Shown piece by piece: positions 23,183 to 34,697 of a stretch of DNA of 64,000 nucleotides. The notes under the pieces are model-generated. The model was not told the origin of the DNA and ran no database searches. It was given only the letters and a program-made list of their open reading frames with translations. How positions within the stretch are numbered: the first letter of the stretch is position 1; each line of letters begins with the position of its first letter. Source of the DNA: Strobilurus pachycystidiatus (lineage: Eukaryota; Basidiomycota; Agaricomycetes; Agaricales; Physalacriaceae); NCBI GenBank assembly GCA_019915135.1, contig JAHLMK010000002.1, positions 1,674,001 through 1,738,000 of the forward strand, given 5' to 3'. The position numbers and the translations under genes are program-made.

Positions 23183-25875
23183 ATGGCACCTCTCTCGGGG
23201 GCTCGTCCCTCGACGCGTCGTGGTCAGATCATCGTCCAAAACCTTGGACCCACCTCTCCTCCTGCCGTCAACCATGACCTCTTCATCGACCCCATGCTTG
23301 GCAGTCCCCTGGCCCTCTATGTCGAGAAGGACGTCGACGACAGAGACCTGCTTGTTGAGATCATCACGGTATTCAAAGAATGTTCCTCCAATAAAGACGT
23401 GTTTTCTTAGTCAATTTACTGCTAGAATAACGGTGGTACCGTCGCTCCAGGCTACAGCGGCGTAACCTACATTCTTGGTGCGTTTCAACGCGTTTCTCTA
23501 TCTCACAGCTTGATAACCTCGGTGGCGCCACAGTCGACCCTCTAAAGCCTTCTGGACAGAATCTATACAGGCAATATGCCGGGAAGAAAGGAAAGGTCGT
23601 TCTCGATGCCCGCTGGGTTCATGAGTGTGTAAAAGCGCGCGAACTGCAATCTTATTCCAATAACTGGGCGGGATGCAAAGTCACTGGCAATGAAGTGTAC
23701 GCCTCGCCGGTATGGGCAATTCACTGCGCTTACATAGATCCCTAGTGCCGCTCCCATTCCCATGCTGCCCGTTGAAATGCAGGCGGGCCCGTCAACAGTG
23801 CCCATGGTTCACATGCAGCAACCAAAGAAGAGGACGCCAAGACCAAATCCCGTCCAACAGCTCGATCAAAGTGCGCGTCAAATGGTGGCAACTCACACAA
23901 TGGTCCCTCAGGCGATGCACGCTCAACCTATGCCTGTTGAGGCTTTGGTGCCGACGCACTTCTATCCACTATATATGGCGCCCCAGCCGCGGCCAATGCA
24001 TCCCGCACCTTCCTGGCAGGATTCCTCGGGCATTGCACCCCAGCAGACACAACACATGCCTGAGCCTGCCCCGCCTCCCCCTCCCGTGGAACCAGACAAC
24101 TGGGGGGAATACCCCGCAGACACAGATACAGACGGCTTGGATGCGTCGGGGACACATCGGTTCGATTACGACTACCGCGACGACCAGCCCTGGGTGGCTC
24201 CTCAACACTATTATGACCATCAGGTAAGTCTTTATGGTGTTCCACGTCGACAATTCATTCAGGATGTCATAAGTATGAAACTTTCGATCCCCACGGAGCC
24301 CCCGCCGCGTATCTTGAAGAACCCCATCAACCTCCACAACAGCCGCCTCATGAGCCACCTCCGCACCTGCCGCAACACGAGCCATCCCACCACCACCACC
24401 AAGCCCAGCCTCCTCCGCCGCCTCCGCCACCTCCCCAGCCTCAACCGCAACCGCAACCGCAGCAACCGCTCCCGCCTCCTCCACCAGTGCCTGTCCATCA
24501 CATCGCTTCCGTTATTTCGCCGGAGGACGGGGAAGCAAATAGAGGACGTAAGCGTACTCGCACACAGGTATAGTCTGTTCCTTGATCAATTGAAAGAATA
24601 TCGTCATTGAACCTTTTCCAGTCAATTCCTGCACCGCCGACATCGACCTTGGTCAATCGCAATTCATCTGCTCGGTCGCCAAGTCCTCCGAGTCGCGTCA
24701 TCAAGAGTACATACGGTGGTAATCTCTTCACTGCAGAAGATGTTGAATACCTCAAGAAGTACATCGATTACTGTCAAGAGGAAGGTCATGTTCTGAGGTC
24801 AGTTTCTGTCTGTTAGCCTCTTCGGTCCAACTGAAATCGGGGATGTAGTTTGCGTGAGATCTGCCTGCGTATCGCCGTGAAGGTAAACCTTCCGAACGAC
24901 ATGTCGTGTTCTTTTCATTAACGAGCCCTCTTTCCATCATCCCAGGCCCCTCACCACACGTATGCAAATCCTACGCATCTCCGCAACTGACGCGTGGCTG
25001 ACAATCTGCTTGTCAGGTTCTACTCATGGCGTAGGTACTGCAATAAGCATCAAATCCGGCTTGGAGGATATACAATGACAGGCGACGGAGAAGACTCTCC
25101 TCATGGGGACGCTGGGGAGGGCGACGAGGAGGAGGAGGCTGCGATCCGCTCAAACGCCGGGTTTGGGACCACCATCGCTGCGGCGCAGGATCGCATCAGA
25201 GCAGACATCGCACCTCGAGCACGATCTCCCACCCCTCCACGCGCGCTGTTCCGTAGTACCACGGGGAAAGGCGTTGCGTTCACCGTGGATGACATCGTCT
25301 TCCTGATCCGTTTCATGGAGTATCGCAAGTTAGTACTCTCGCATCAGCTTCGTCGGGGTTGTTGGGCGCTGAGCTAGTTTCATCCAGATCTCAAGATCGA
25401 CTGGACATGGTGACGTTCTGGAAGGAGGTGGCTGCAAGGGTGAGTGTCATCAGGCCTATCTTTGCTCTGATGATGGCGAGCTCAATGACTGGACTGGCAG
25501 GCTCCACATCATTCAAGGGCCTCGTGGATGAAGTTTTGGCGGCGGCACAAGCATGAATTGAATCGCACGGAGGCTGACGAGCCACTCCCTCAACCGCCGG
25601 AGAAGAAGATGCGGTATAGCCGGGAGGATGATATACTCCTCGCGCGATACTTCTTGACGAAGCCGGAGGGAACTTCTGACCAGATCTTCCAGACGTTCGG
25701 ACGGCAGGTCAGTACCGCGCTCGGGCATCTTCCACATACAACTCACAGGCCACAACAGAATCCGCATCACCCATGGAAAGGCTGGCAGGAGCATCACCGC
25801 ATACACAAGGTCAAAATCGACCACTTCATGAAGCAGATAGTAAGCGGAGAGACGATCCTCTCAGACATGTCGTAA
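23183..25875 (+). CDS. Rap1-like telomere protein: BRCT plus three Myb-like modules
   Basis: After splicing about nine introns, the protein starts with a BRCT domain (NHDLFIDPMLGSPLALYVEK to VVLDARWVHECVKAREL), then a ~250-residue region rich in Pro, Gln and His, then three similar Myb-like modules: FTAEDVEYLKKYIDYCQEEG..APHHTFYSWRRY, FTVDDIVFLIRFMEYRK..APHHSRASWMKFWRRH, and YSREDDILLARYF..NPHHPWKGWQEHHRIH. The module pattern (acidic start, P-H-H-x4-W near the end) resembles Rap1 Myb domains. BRCT followed by Myb is the order in Rap1, which binds telomeric DNA or other telomere proteins and controls length and silencing. No clear C-terminal RCT domain follows the third module. The first ATG in the BRCT frame is at 23183. 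Calling it Rap1 is inference from domain order; a general Myb/BRCT factor is the main alternative. Confidence 0.8.
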
Positions 25876-26234
25876 CTATATTTCTTATCCTTCGATTTGT
25901 GTTTATTTCTCCTTTATACGCCACATCACGTATCATCATATAGAACGCATTACTGTATCTACCACACGCATAACTTATCTTTTGCTACATGTTTTTCTTG
26001 TCACTTCCATCTTGGACTATCATGTACTCTCATTGCACTTTTCCTTAAAGAACGTCGGGACTTTCTGGGTATTATCGCTGATTGAACAAATGAATGGGAG
26101 CTCAAACTCGCTCGCTTGAACTGAAATGCATCCAGAAGCGAACCAGACAGATAAGTCATACAGGGCGACATTAATCAATAAACAGAAGATGGCGATAAAA
26201 ACCCAGCCTAAATCATCAAGATATATAGATCCAA
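25876..26234. other. Convergent 3' gap
   Basis: AT-rich 359-base gap between converging stops, likely both 3' UTRs; nothing else seen. Confidence 0.5.
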
Positions 26235-29200
26235 CTAATCCAAATGCAAGTCCGAAACATCCTCAGCCAAGCCACGCACGTTTTCCTTCATCGTCCGTAT
26301 CCGAATCTCCATCTCGTCTAGCGTCCTCACCATGTTGTTGATCTCCTCGCCAATTCTCGCCGGATCGAATTCCCGCTGATCGGCTGGCATACCAGATGTA
26401 GGAGATTGCGACGGCGCCCCTAGACCAACAGCAACGCCCTTCCCCGCAGACAGCTCCTCCCAAAGCGCGGTCACGACCCCTTGTATCCACTTCTCCTTCT
26501 CCCCATTCACCTGCAGCGCCTTCTGCCGCGCCCGCTCCTGCTTCTTGCCCATCCGCATGAATGTGTATATGTTGCTGATGAGCAGGAGCGCGATGATGAA
26601 GTAAAGTATGGTCGTCGAGGACGACTGGTCCCATGCTTCCCGTATGAGCTCGAGCGCCGTCTTCAGGCTCTGCTTCGCAACAGACGATGCACCTTCGAAC
26701 GTGTCCCAAGCCCATTGGAACGCACGCTGATTCCGTTCGTGTTCCAGCTGCTTCGCGTCAGGCTCAGAGGCAGCTTCGTTTGCGGCCTCAAGAGCAGCAG
26801 CTTCCACTGGAGCAAGTGCAGAGGGGTCTACGCCCTCTGGGACGAATTCGGTCTGGTGGTCATTGATGTAGCCGCGCATCGCTTTCTCCAGCGCGATGTG
26901 ATAAACCTTCTGCCCATCGATTGCGGATCGTTCAATAATACCTTCAGACCGAATGTTAGTTGAGATGACACAGGGAGCTTTCAGCAAACTAACCCTTGAT
27001 GAAACTGCGTCCCGTCCACTCAACTTGGGTGGTAACGATGACCTTTGTGGACATCTGGCTTGCCCACATTATACAGGTCCGCGTCTTCACCGAAAACACG
27101 CCTCCACTCGGGACATCCGGGGTCCGCGTTGTCGTCACAGTTGAAATATAATCGTCAAAATCGCAGTGCTCGGTCTCGTCGTGAATTTCGCACTTCGTCT
27201 GCCTGGGACCAACGCTTCCGTTAAGCGGCTTAATATAGGACATGTTTCGCGAGAGCAACTTCGATCCCTCTTCAATGGGAGCCCAGTCGGATACCTGGAT
27301 GTCTAGGGAAATAGAGTTAGTGATTAAATTCAGATGTACCAAATAGGACGCACCTAGAAGCTTCTGATCCACGACCATGAAATCCTTCATCCAACCACTT
27401 GCAAACATAAGTGCATATATCTTCTCTGGCGAGCCAGGGACAACCATCTCCAAAGCCTTCTCAGTGTAGTGCTTGCCATCCTTCCCACATTGACATTGCG
27501 TGATCCTCTGCTTCACTGCGCCGCCCGTGGAAACTGTCTGCCCCTCTATGCCAGTTGCCGACACAATTTGGTCTGCACTCTGACCGACAGACCCTGAGCC
27601 TACGCTGTTCCCATCTTCCGGTTTCGAAAGCCGCCATATGTTGTAAATGACATCGAACGTTGTGTCGCGTGATAGGAAGGAAGTAAATGAGTACTTGTTC
27701 TGCCGAGTAGTCATTTGAATGGCGTTGGGGATGACGAAGGCGGTCATTTTCTTCTCTAGGGAGGTGATTTCGTATATCGGTATCGAAAGCTAAGACGATG
27801 TGTCAGTGAATGGGAATATAGTACAGACGGAGGCGACGCACGTCCGTTATCCATCCAAAAATATTCGCGTGGAAGCATATATGATTTTCCGAGATGTACA
27901 GTCGTCCTTGGATGAGAATTTCGCGTTGGAGGGCGCAGCCGTAGTCTGACATGATATGAGACCAATTGAGGTAAATGGGACCATCGCGCACCTTCAATAA
28001 GATAGTCCCCATCGGGGACCGTCGAGAACAGCTCATGAAAGTCTGCATTCCGCCTGCTACTCGCGACGGCAAACCCAGTCACTGGCATCTCATGAGACCC
28101 CAAGTCCAAGTCCAACAACACATCCTCCTCATCCGAGTCGTCATCGTCGTCTGAGCTGTCGTCCTCTAGACCCGAATAGTAGTCCGCTGTAGTAACGACC
28201 CCGTCTCCAAAATACTCCGAGTGGTCGCTGTTCACCGACGCTGACTTGCGACTCTTCGAGCTCTTCGACTTTGGTGAAAATTCAGATGACCCCATGCGTG
28301 TATGGGACGATGTGCCGGCTGACCCTGACCCACCACGGTTCAGGTACGGAGCAGACGACAATGACGCTTTCCTGCCAGAGGGAATAGGGGGGCTGAGCTG
28401 AGCATGATGATGCGCTTGCTGCTGGGCCGACAGTGCTGGGTTGGCCATTGCCAGACCCGACGCTGCAATAGCACTGGCGAGCCCGGTCGGTTTCTGCGTA
28501 GGCCGCTTCCACTTGCCCGTCTTCTTCTTTTCGACTTTGGGAGGCGACGCTGATGCCGCAATCGCGTTCCCATTCCGCGGCGGTGACGCAGGAAGGGATG
28601 CCTTGCCATTCATGGTTGAGGAGTTGGAAGGCAGCTCCGGAGGGTTGATGGACGTCGGCGACTCCACGAGCTCGGTCTGGCTGATGGTGTCATTGGTGTC
28701 CTCTCGTCCGAGATTCGGCGTCGTTGCTGCGCGGTTGTGCGCAGTGGCAATGGGCGGAGGCAGGTTTTTCAGCGACTTGTTCGACGTTTTGTTGCGCATA
28801 TCCGGAGTGCCGGGATCCTTCCCACCAAACGCCGAGATAAAGGCCTCTCTGATGTTGGACTTGGAGGAGGACGGGGTGGTAGGACGAGATGGGGGCTGGG
28901 ACGGGGGGTTGTCTGGCGACGCTGAGAGGGTGTTGGGAAGCGGCGGTACTGGAGGAGCCGAAAGAGTGTGAGCTTGGCTGCCGGAGCGTGCTGGTGATGA
29001 GAGAGAGCGGCTGCGAATTGATGAAGACGTATCGCCGTCGGCGCCGTTGACAATATCATTCCCATCGCCCGGCAACCCGTCAATCTTTCGTGAAGCATCA
29101 TGTGTGGAAAGTGGAGAAGGCGGCACGACTGTCACACTCGGATGGCCGTCGTTGGTTTCGTCTGGAGCAATAACGACTGGTTCTGTCCGGATGTTCGATG

Positions 29201-29384
29201 GCGTGTGGGACACGGCTGAGAACGCGGAGCTGCTCGCTCTGGGAGGCGTCGCTGCTGATATGCTCCTGCTGCGCGAACCTGGCGAAGGCGTGCGACGTGA
29301 TTCGAACGAGCGATCCGAACGCTCGCGTCCATGCACTGAGCTGTTGACCGGCTTGACGAGTTTGGAGAAGAAATTGGGTGCCAT
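26235..29384 (-). CDS. GRAM-VASt sterol-transfer protein (Lam/Aster family)
   Basis: Anchored in the ER, this family moves sterols at contacts with the plasma membrane or mitochondria. Seen in order: a ~480-residue Ser/Pro-rich disordered N-terminus beginning MAPNFFSKLVKPVNSSVHGR, with an acidic DDSSDDDDDSDEEDV patch; a GRAM domain (DYGCALQREILIQGRLYISE, NHICFHANIFGWITD, then MTTRQNKYSFTSFLSRD); a VASt domain (YTEKALEMVVPGSPEKIYAL, VQVSDW-like, TRTCIMWASQMSTKVIVTTQ); and one C-terminal transmembrane helix (TTILYFIIALLLISNIYTF). There is no PH or BAR domain, so it is closest to Lam5/6-type proteins. Several introns lie in the GRAM and VASt parts. I chose the ATG at 29384; an upstream ATG-less extension in the same frame is poorly protein-like. 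Confidence 0.92.
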
Positions 29385-30157
29385 CGAAAAGAAGTGGAGG
29401 CAAGTGGACAGGCTCCTGGGAATGAAGAAATTGTGATGATGCTGTGTAGCAGCTGTCCAAAACCCCTGGGTGGATAGCTGATTAACGAAAGAATGAAAAC
29501 GCTTGCAGGATGGCTGGGATGGGATGGAAACAGGTGGTAGTCGCGGGTCGTCGTTGCTCAAAGCGCAACGCAAGGTAAGTAGAGTTCAAAGACCTGAATT
29601 TCCCATACGATACAATTCGGCAATTGCCGGAATCAAATGTACGCCAAGGTGAACTTGAGGTAAACCACTAAGCTGCAACTAAGTAAACTATCCCTAGCAT
29701 TGGCTAGTAGCAGATGTTTAGTGAGTGCGGAGAATGTTATATGCTGTGTCGTGTCAAATCCCCGGCAGCAGACATGTATTGCGTGGCGTTCACCCGCTGG
29801 CGTTAGCATGGGATTCTCAAGATGACAAGAGTGAACAGATGGTTCAAATGATAGATATTTATGAGTGGCGTTCACCCGCTGGCGTTAGCATGGGATTCTC
29901 AAGATGACAAGAGTGAACAGATGGTTCAAATGATAGATATTTATGAGTCGATGAAATTCTGATGAAAGACGAGTTTTCCTGACGCCGTGGAATCGCTGTC
30001 TGGGGACTCATGACGAAATTCCTACTCTAACTTCCCCAAATGCCGGAATCATTATATACGCTAATCTATCGTGTCTGGTGAGTGCGGAAGGTATTACATG
30101 CTTGTGTCGTGTACTGTACAAGGAATTCTGCGGTAGCAATCATGCCAAAGAGTCCAT
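29385..30157. other. Intergenic stretch with duplicated sequence
   Basis: About 770 bases holding the upstream region of the GRAM-VASt gene and the 3' flank of the GH63 gene. It contains an exact 82-base tandem repeat and weaker similarity between the blocks around 29615-29757 and 30035-30116. Confidence 0.5.
29783..29946. repeat. Perfect 82-base tandem duplication
   Basis: Two head-to-tail copies, 29783-29864 and 29865-29946, each starting GTGGCGTTCACCCGCTGG and ending TATTTATGA. I see no mismatch between the copies. It is non-coding and has no spacer, so it is not a CRISPR or a transposon end. Confidence 0.95.
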
Positions 30158-33100
30158 TTACAATGCATCGGGGGACAAGTCACCAAGAGTGTTCCGATCA
30201 AATGCGCTCATCACGCTGAAGGCAGACTTCGCGTCGTCGCCAAACTCAGAGCGCGAATCGATGTTTTCCTGAGAGTGAATGAGCATGCAACATACGGGAA
30301 ACGTGTCATACTCACATCGAAGTAATGGTTTGCGAGGCTGCGAGGTGCTACAAGGAACGAGCATCAGCACGGTGAAATTTTGCGCAGCCCAATTGAAACA
30401 TACTCTTCGGGGTTTTAGGTAGGCGGCAAGTTACACCGCTCTGCAGGATGTGGTACGCGACAAGGCCGGACCTAAGCGAAGAAAAGTCAGAGACGTCGGG
30501 CCAAGCGCTACGAAGGCTGGCTCACCATCCAGTTTGATGAGATGCTCCCAGCCCTTTGCCAGTGTCGGCGTGGAAGAACTGGACAAAAATGGTTCAGTAC
30601 ATGAACGCCGCTCATGTTACAGTTACTCACTTCATAGAACCAGACGTAATCCCGGAAGTGAGGATCATGGTCGAGCTTGGCGTTGCCTCCATTGGTGGCT
30701 CGACGACCTTGCATATCGCGACCAAAGATGTGGATGATTCGGTGCTGAATCTCCTCCGCGACACCAACGAGGTTCATGTAGTCGCCGCTGCCAGTGGGGC
30801 ACTCGACCTAAACAACTAGGTTGAGCGTTTTGAGAAGAGTAAGGAGGTAAGATCTGACCTGGAGATCATCACCATAATACTGGTAGAACCTCTGCAAGCT
30901 CTCGATGAGCAAGAAGTTGGTCGCCAGCCCTAGCAATTATGAGCTGATATTCGTACGTCGATTGGTGATGCGCGTACATATAGGTCCTCTCCAGTTGGAG
31001 TTACCGCCAAACATTCCGGAGAGGGAATCGCCAGGCCAATAGGCAACTTCATAACGTTGTCCGTTGACGTCCATTCCCCATGGCTGTTCCTTGTGCAATT
31101 TGGAAAGGCTGAAACAAAGGTCAGAAAAGGAAGAAGCACAATGAAAAGCACCACGAACGATCGGATTCCGTGTTCACTAAGGAACTCGTCCTCGTCAAGC
31201 ATCTTCTCTAAGATTTTCACAAGACGCTCCTTGCTTGCTAAAGCCATCAAGCGACGTTCGTCTTTGCCACGGACTAAAAAGCAACAAACGGAAGTCAGTA
31301 AGGCTCGACACACTGAATATGAATTCCAAAACCTTTCATGTTCGCCATGTTTCGCGCTGCAACTTCAGGACGATTGTCGATGAACCATTCAACTCGCTTT
31401 TTGAACCCGGGGAATCGGTTCAGCGTGCCCGGCTCCAAGACCATCGTCGCATAGAGTGGAATGAGACCGACAAGACTTCTAACCGGCAGTTGCATCGAGT
31501 TGCCAGGCCCGAACTGGATGGCGTCGTAATACATGCCGTCCTGTTCGTTCCAGAGACTCAGCTCGTCGTCGCCCTCTTTGTATGTCATGGCGTCGGCGAT
31601 GTAGATGAAGTGCTGAGGAATCTAAATAGGCTGAACGACAAAAACGACGTCAAAGCCCACCTCAAAGAATTTGGATGCGATGTCTTCATAGACGGGGTTG
31701 TGCTTGGCTAGCTCCAGAGCCATGTTAAGCCTAACAACGATATTGAGCTTCGAAGACTCTGAGTACACACAAAGACAAACATGTTCAAGCAGTAGAAAGC
31801 CATCCAGGCGGTCCCGTCTGCTTGTCGCAGGTTTCCTCCAGTGGGTAAGGGTTCCGAACGGTTAAAGGCACCGATGTTGTCCAGACCAAGGAATCCTCCC
31901 TCGAAGACGTTGTTGCCACCCTGATCCTTCCGGTTAACCCACCTAAATATGCAAGTTCAGTCTTGATCGTGCGGTGACGGTGGTATGGTCAAACCAAGTG
32001 AAGTTCAGCAATAGCTTCTGGAAAACACGTTCCAGGAAAGCTAAATCTTCAGTGCCGTGGAGCTTGCGCTCGATTTTGAAGACTCGGAAAGTCGCCCTGG
32101 GAAAGACATGAGCGATAAGAGGGGGCCAGAGAGGAAACTCACCAAGCATGCACAGGAGGGTTCACGTCGCTGAAGTTCCATTCATAGGCAGGAATTTGAC
32201 CGTCGGGCTTCATGTACCACTCTCTAGTAAGAAGATCGAGCTGACTCTTCGCGTAGGCTGGGTCAACAACAGCCAACGGGATGCAGTGGAATGCAGAGTC
32301 CCATGCAGCGAAGAAGGGGTATTCCCATCTATCAATATGTCACGAGGAATGATATGATGGGCACGACGAGAACTCACTTGTCGGGCATGGAGAGGATATC
32401 AGCCACATGCATATGGCGCCACTCCTGTACACGTCTGTGAGCGTCCAGGAAAGAAGATCGCGCAGGAAGAAACGTACGCGATTTCTAATGAATTTTCTTT
32501 CCGGCGGGGGCGCGGGTTGTGCGGGATCACCTTCAATCCATTCCTTCTGGATGAATTGATAGTATTGCTTCGTCCAAAGCATCCCCCCAAGAGCCTGCCT
32601 CATGATTTGCTTGAGATCGTCACTGATGGGCCCAAATACGAATGAATTGTAGAACTCGTCCGCTTCTTGACGGCGAGCTTCAACATTATCATCGAATATG
32701 CCTTCGTCCATGACGCTGGGATCCTTCCTCGCGGACAGCGGGGTCATTTTGAGGCGGACGACAGCACAACCGCCTTGGCCGGGTACATCGCGGAAGGTGT
32801 AGTGAGCAGCAGATTTGGTGCCAGTTTTCTCGGGATTGACGAATGATGGGCCGGCAGGGAAAGGCGTGCAGGGTCCTTCTTCTCTCTCAGAAACTTCTCC
32901 GCCGAATGTTGACGCGGTCCGAGTTCTGATCCTCTTAGAGAAGAAATCCTCTTGCGAGTCAGAGGCGGGGGGACGATGAGAAGCAATGATATGATCATGG
33001 AACGCGTCCTTGACATAAGGTGTTTCATTTTGGCCGCCATAGAGCCGACTGAAGTTGGTGTTGTTTTCTGTGAAGAGCAAGTCGGGCTCGATGACATCAT

Positions 33101-34235
33101 CTGGATCGCCTGCGAAGTTGCCTGACGGTCCAACAGGAGGAGGAGAGGGTAGGCAATACAGATGAGTTTTCTGTAACTCTGGGTGCTTTGCGGTGATGCA
33201 GTTTAGGTCGTTTCGAACAGATCCAGTCATGGTAGGCATGGGAGGCTTTTCGATGGGCCATGACCACGTGTTTGGGAACCAAAACTGAGGTATGATGTGC
33301 AGTGTGGCGGGGTCAGGTCCTCGATTATAGCTGGTGATGCGAACGTAGACATTGTCCGGGTCATCTTCATCTTTCGCGTACTATAACGCGTGTTAGTAAT
33401 TGTGTGGAAACGCAATCCAAGGTGTGCAGCATACCTCGACAAAGATATCCCAGTAACGGTCATCATCGAAAGCGTCAGTATCCAGGATCTCGTACTCGGA
33501 GACGTCCCGACCACGGTTCTGGTTCTCAGAGACCAATTGTTCGTACGGATAACGCCGTTGAGGGTACTTGTAGAGGAATTTCATGTACGAGTGCGTTGGG
33601 GTCGAGTCGAGATAGTAGTACAGTTCCTTCACGTCCTCGCCGTGATTTCCTTGATGGCCCGTGACGCCAAAAAGACGCTCCTTGAGAATGGGATCCTCTC
33701 CATTCCAGAACGATAGACCAAAGCAAAGACGCTGATGGTTGTCGGATATGCCCGCTATGCCGTCCTCGCCCCAGCGATACGCACGAGAGCGAGCATGTTC
33801 ATGCGGGAAGTGGCTCCAAGCGTCACCGTTGGCGGAATAATCTTCCCGGACCGTCGCCTAATCGCGCATAAATACGAAGGTCGAACGAGAGTTGGAAGGA
33901 CTTGGCGATGGACGTACCCATTGCCTGTCGCTAAGGTACGGACCCCAGCGCTTCCAGTGACGCTCTTTTTTGCCATCCTGCACTAGGCGATGCCTCTCGA
34001 CGCCGTTGTACTCAGCTCCTAGCTGGGCGGCCAGGCGCTCGCGGTAGGACGGCTGCTCGACGCCGTTCGGGGGCGTGTCAGCAGCCTTGTAGAGCTTAGG
34101 CGGGGGAGCTGGGGAGCTGGGAGGCTTCGGGATGTTGATCGTTAGGCCCGTGTCGCGATCTGACGATGGCTGGGCCGTCGCGTCGGGGCCGCCGCCGCGG
34201 AAGAGCTTGTCTTGCACCTTCTTGATGGAGGCCAT
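30158..34235 (-). CDS. GH63-family glycosidase (mannosyl-oligosaccharide glucosidase-like)
   Basis: A large (alpha/alpha)6-barrel glycosidase of about 900 residues. Recognisable segments: [39 protein letters not shown] ([20 protein letters not shown]), [33 protein letters not shown] (the acidic WNE-x-D-GMYYD region), [19 protein letters not shown], and GASHQTGW near the end. These are GH63 features. It has no signal peptide or transmembrane anchor, unlike ER glucosidase I (Cwh41), so it more likely belongs to the soluble MGH-like branch of GH63; the true substrate cannot be told. About ten introns occur; the last ones give [20 protein letters not shown] before the stop at 30158. The ATG at 34235 begins [14 protein letters not shown]. 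Confidence 0.88.
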
Positions 34236-34697
34236 TGATGATGGTCGTTGCCGTCCAAGAGCGTTTTAAACGACGATGCAGGCGAGATGGAAGGCGGTGC
34301 GAGGATACCCGTCTGATGTGGACGCGTTCGCAAAAGATGGCAACGACGTCATCTGGGAGATCGAAGCGCGTAATAGTACTGTGGTTCTTGTTTGGCAAAA
34401 CCTTCCTCAATGAGCTCGGTCACTTAAGTACCGGCCTGCTCTCGGGCTTGCTGGGAGGAAACGAAGAGAAGCTACGCCAAATGCTTCCAATTGAAACGTG
34501 CGAAACCGTGCAAAAGATGAAGATGAGTGGCCGTGAATGTATGCAAGTTGTAAGGCAAATCCCAGAAAGTCCATTGCCTAGGTATAGTGAGTAGGTAATA
34601 TATAAACGCCTGGATGCGCGCTTTATAGGTAGATACATAATGGAGTAGCATGTCGAAAGCAGTGAAAGATAGAATTAACTAGCCGAGTTGTGCGCGA
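34236..34697. other. Intergenic gap
   Basis: A 462-base gap between two minus-strand genes; presumably the GH63 promoter and the RhoGAP 3' UTR. No gene seen. Confidence 0.5.

Noticed and set aside
29783..29946. CRISPR-like or transposon-end repeat
   Set aside because: Two adjacent copies without spacers, no inverted ends, and no transposase nearby.
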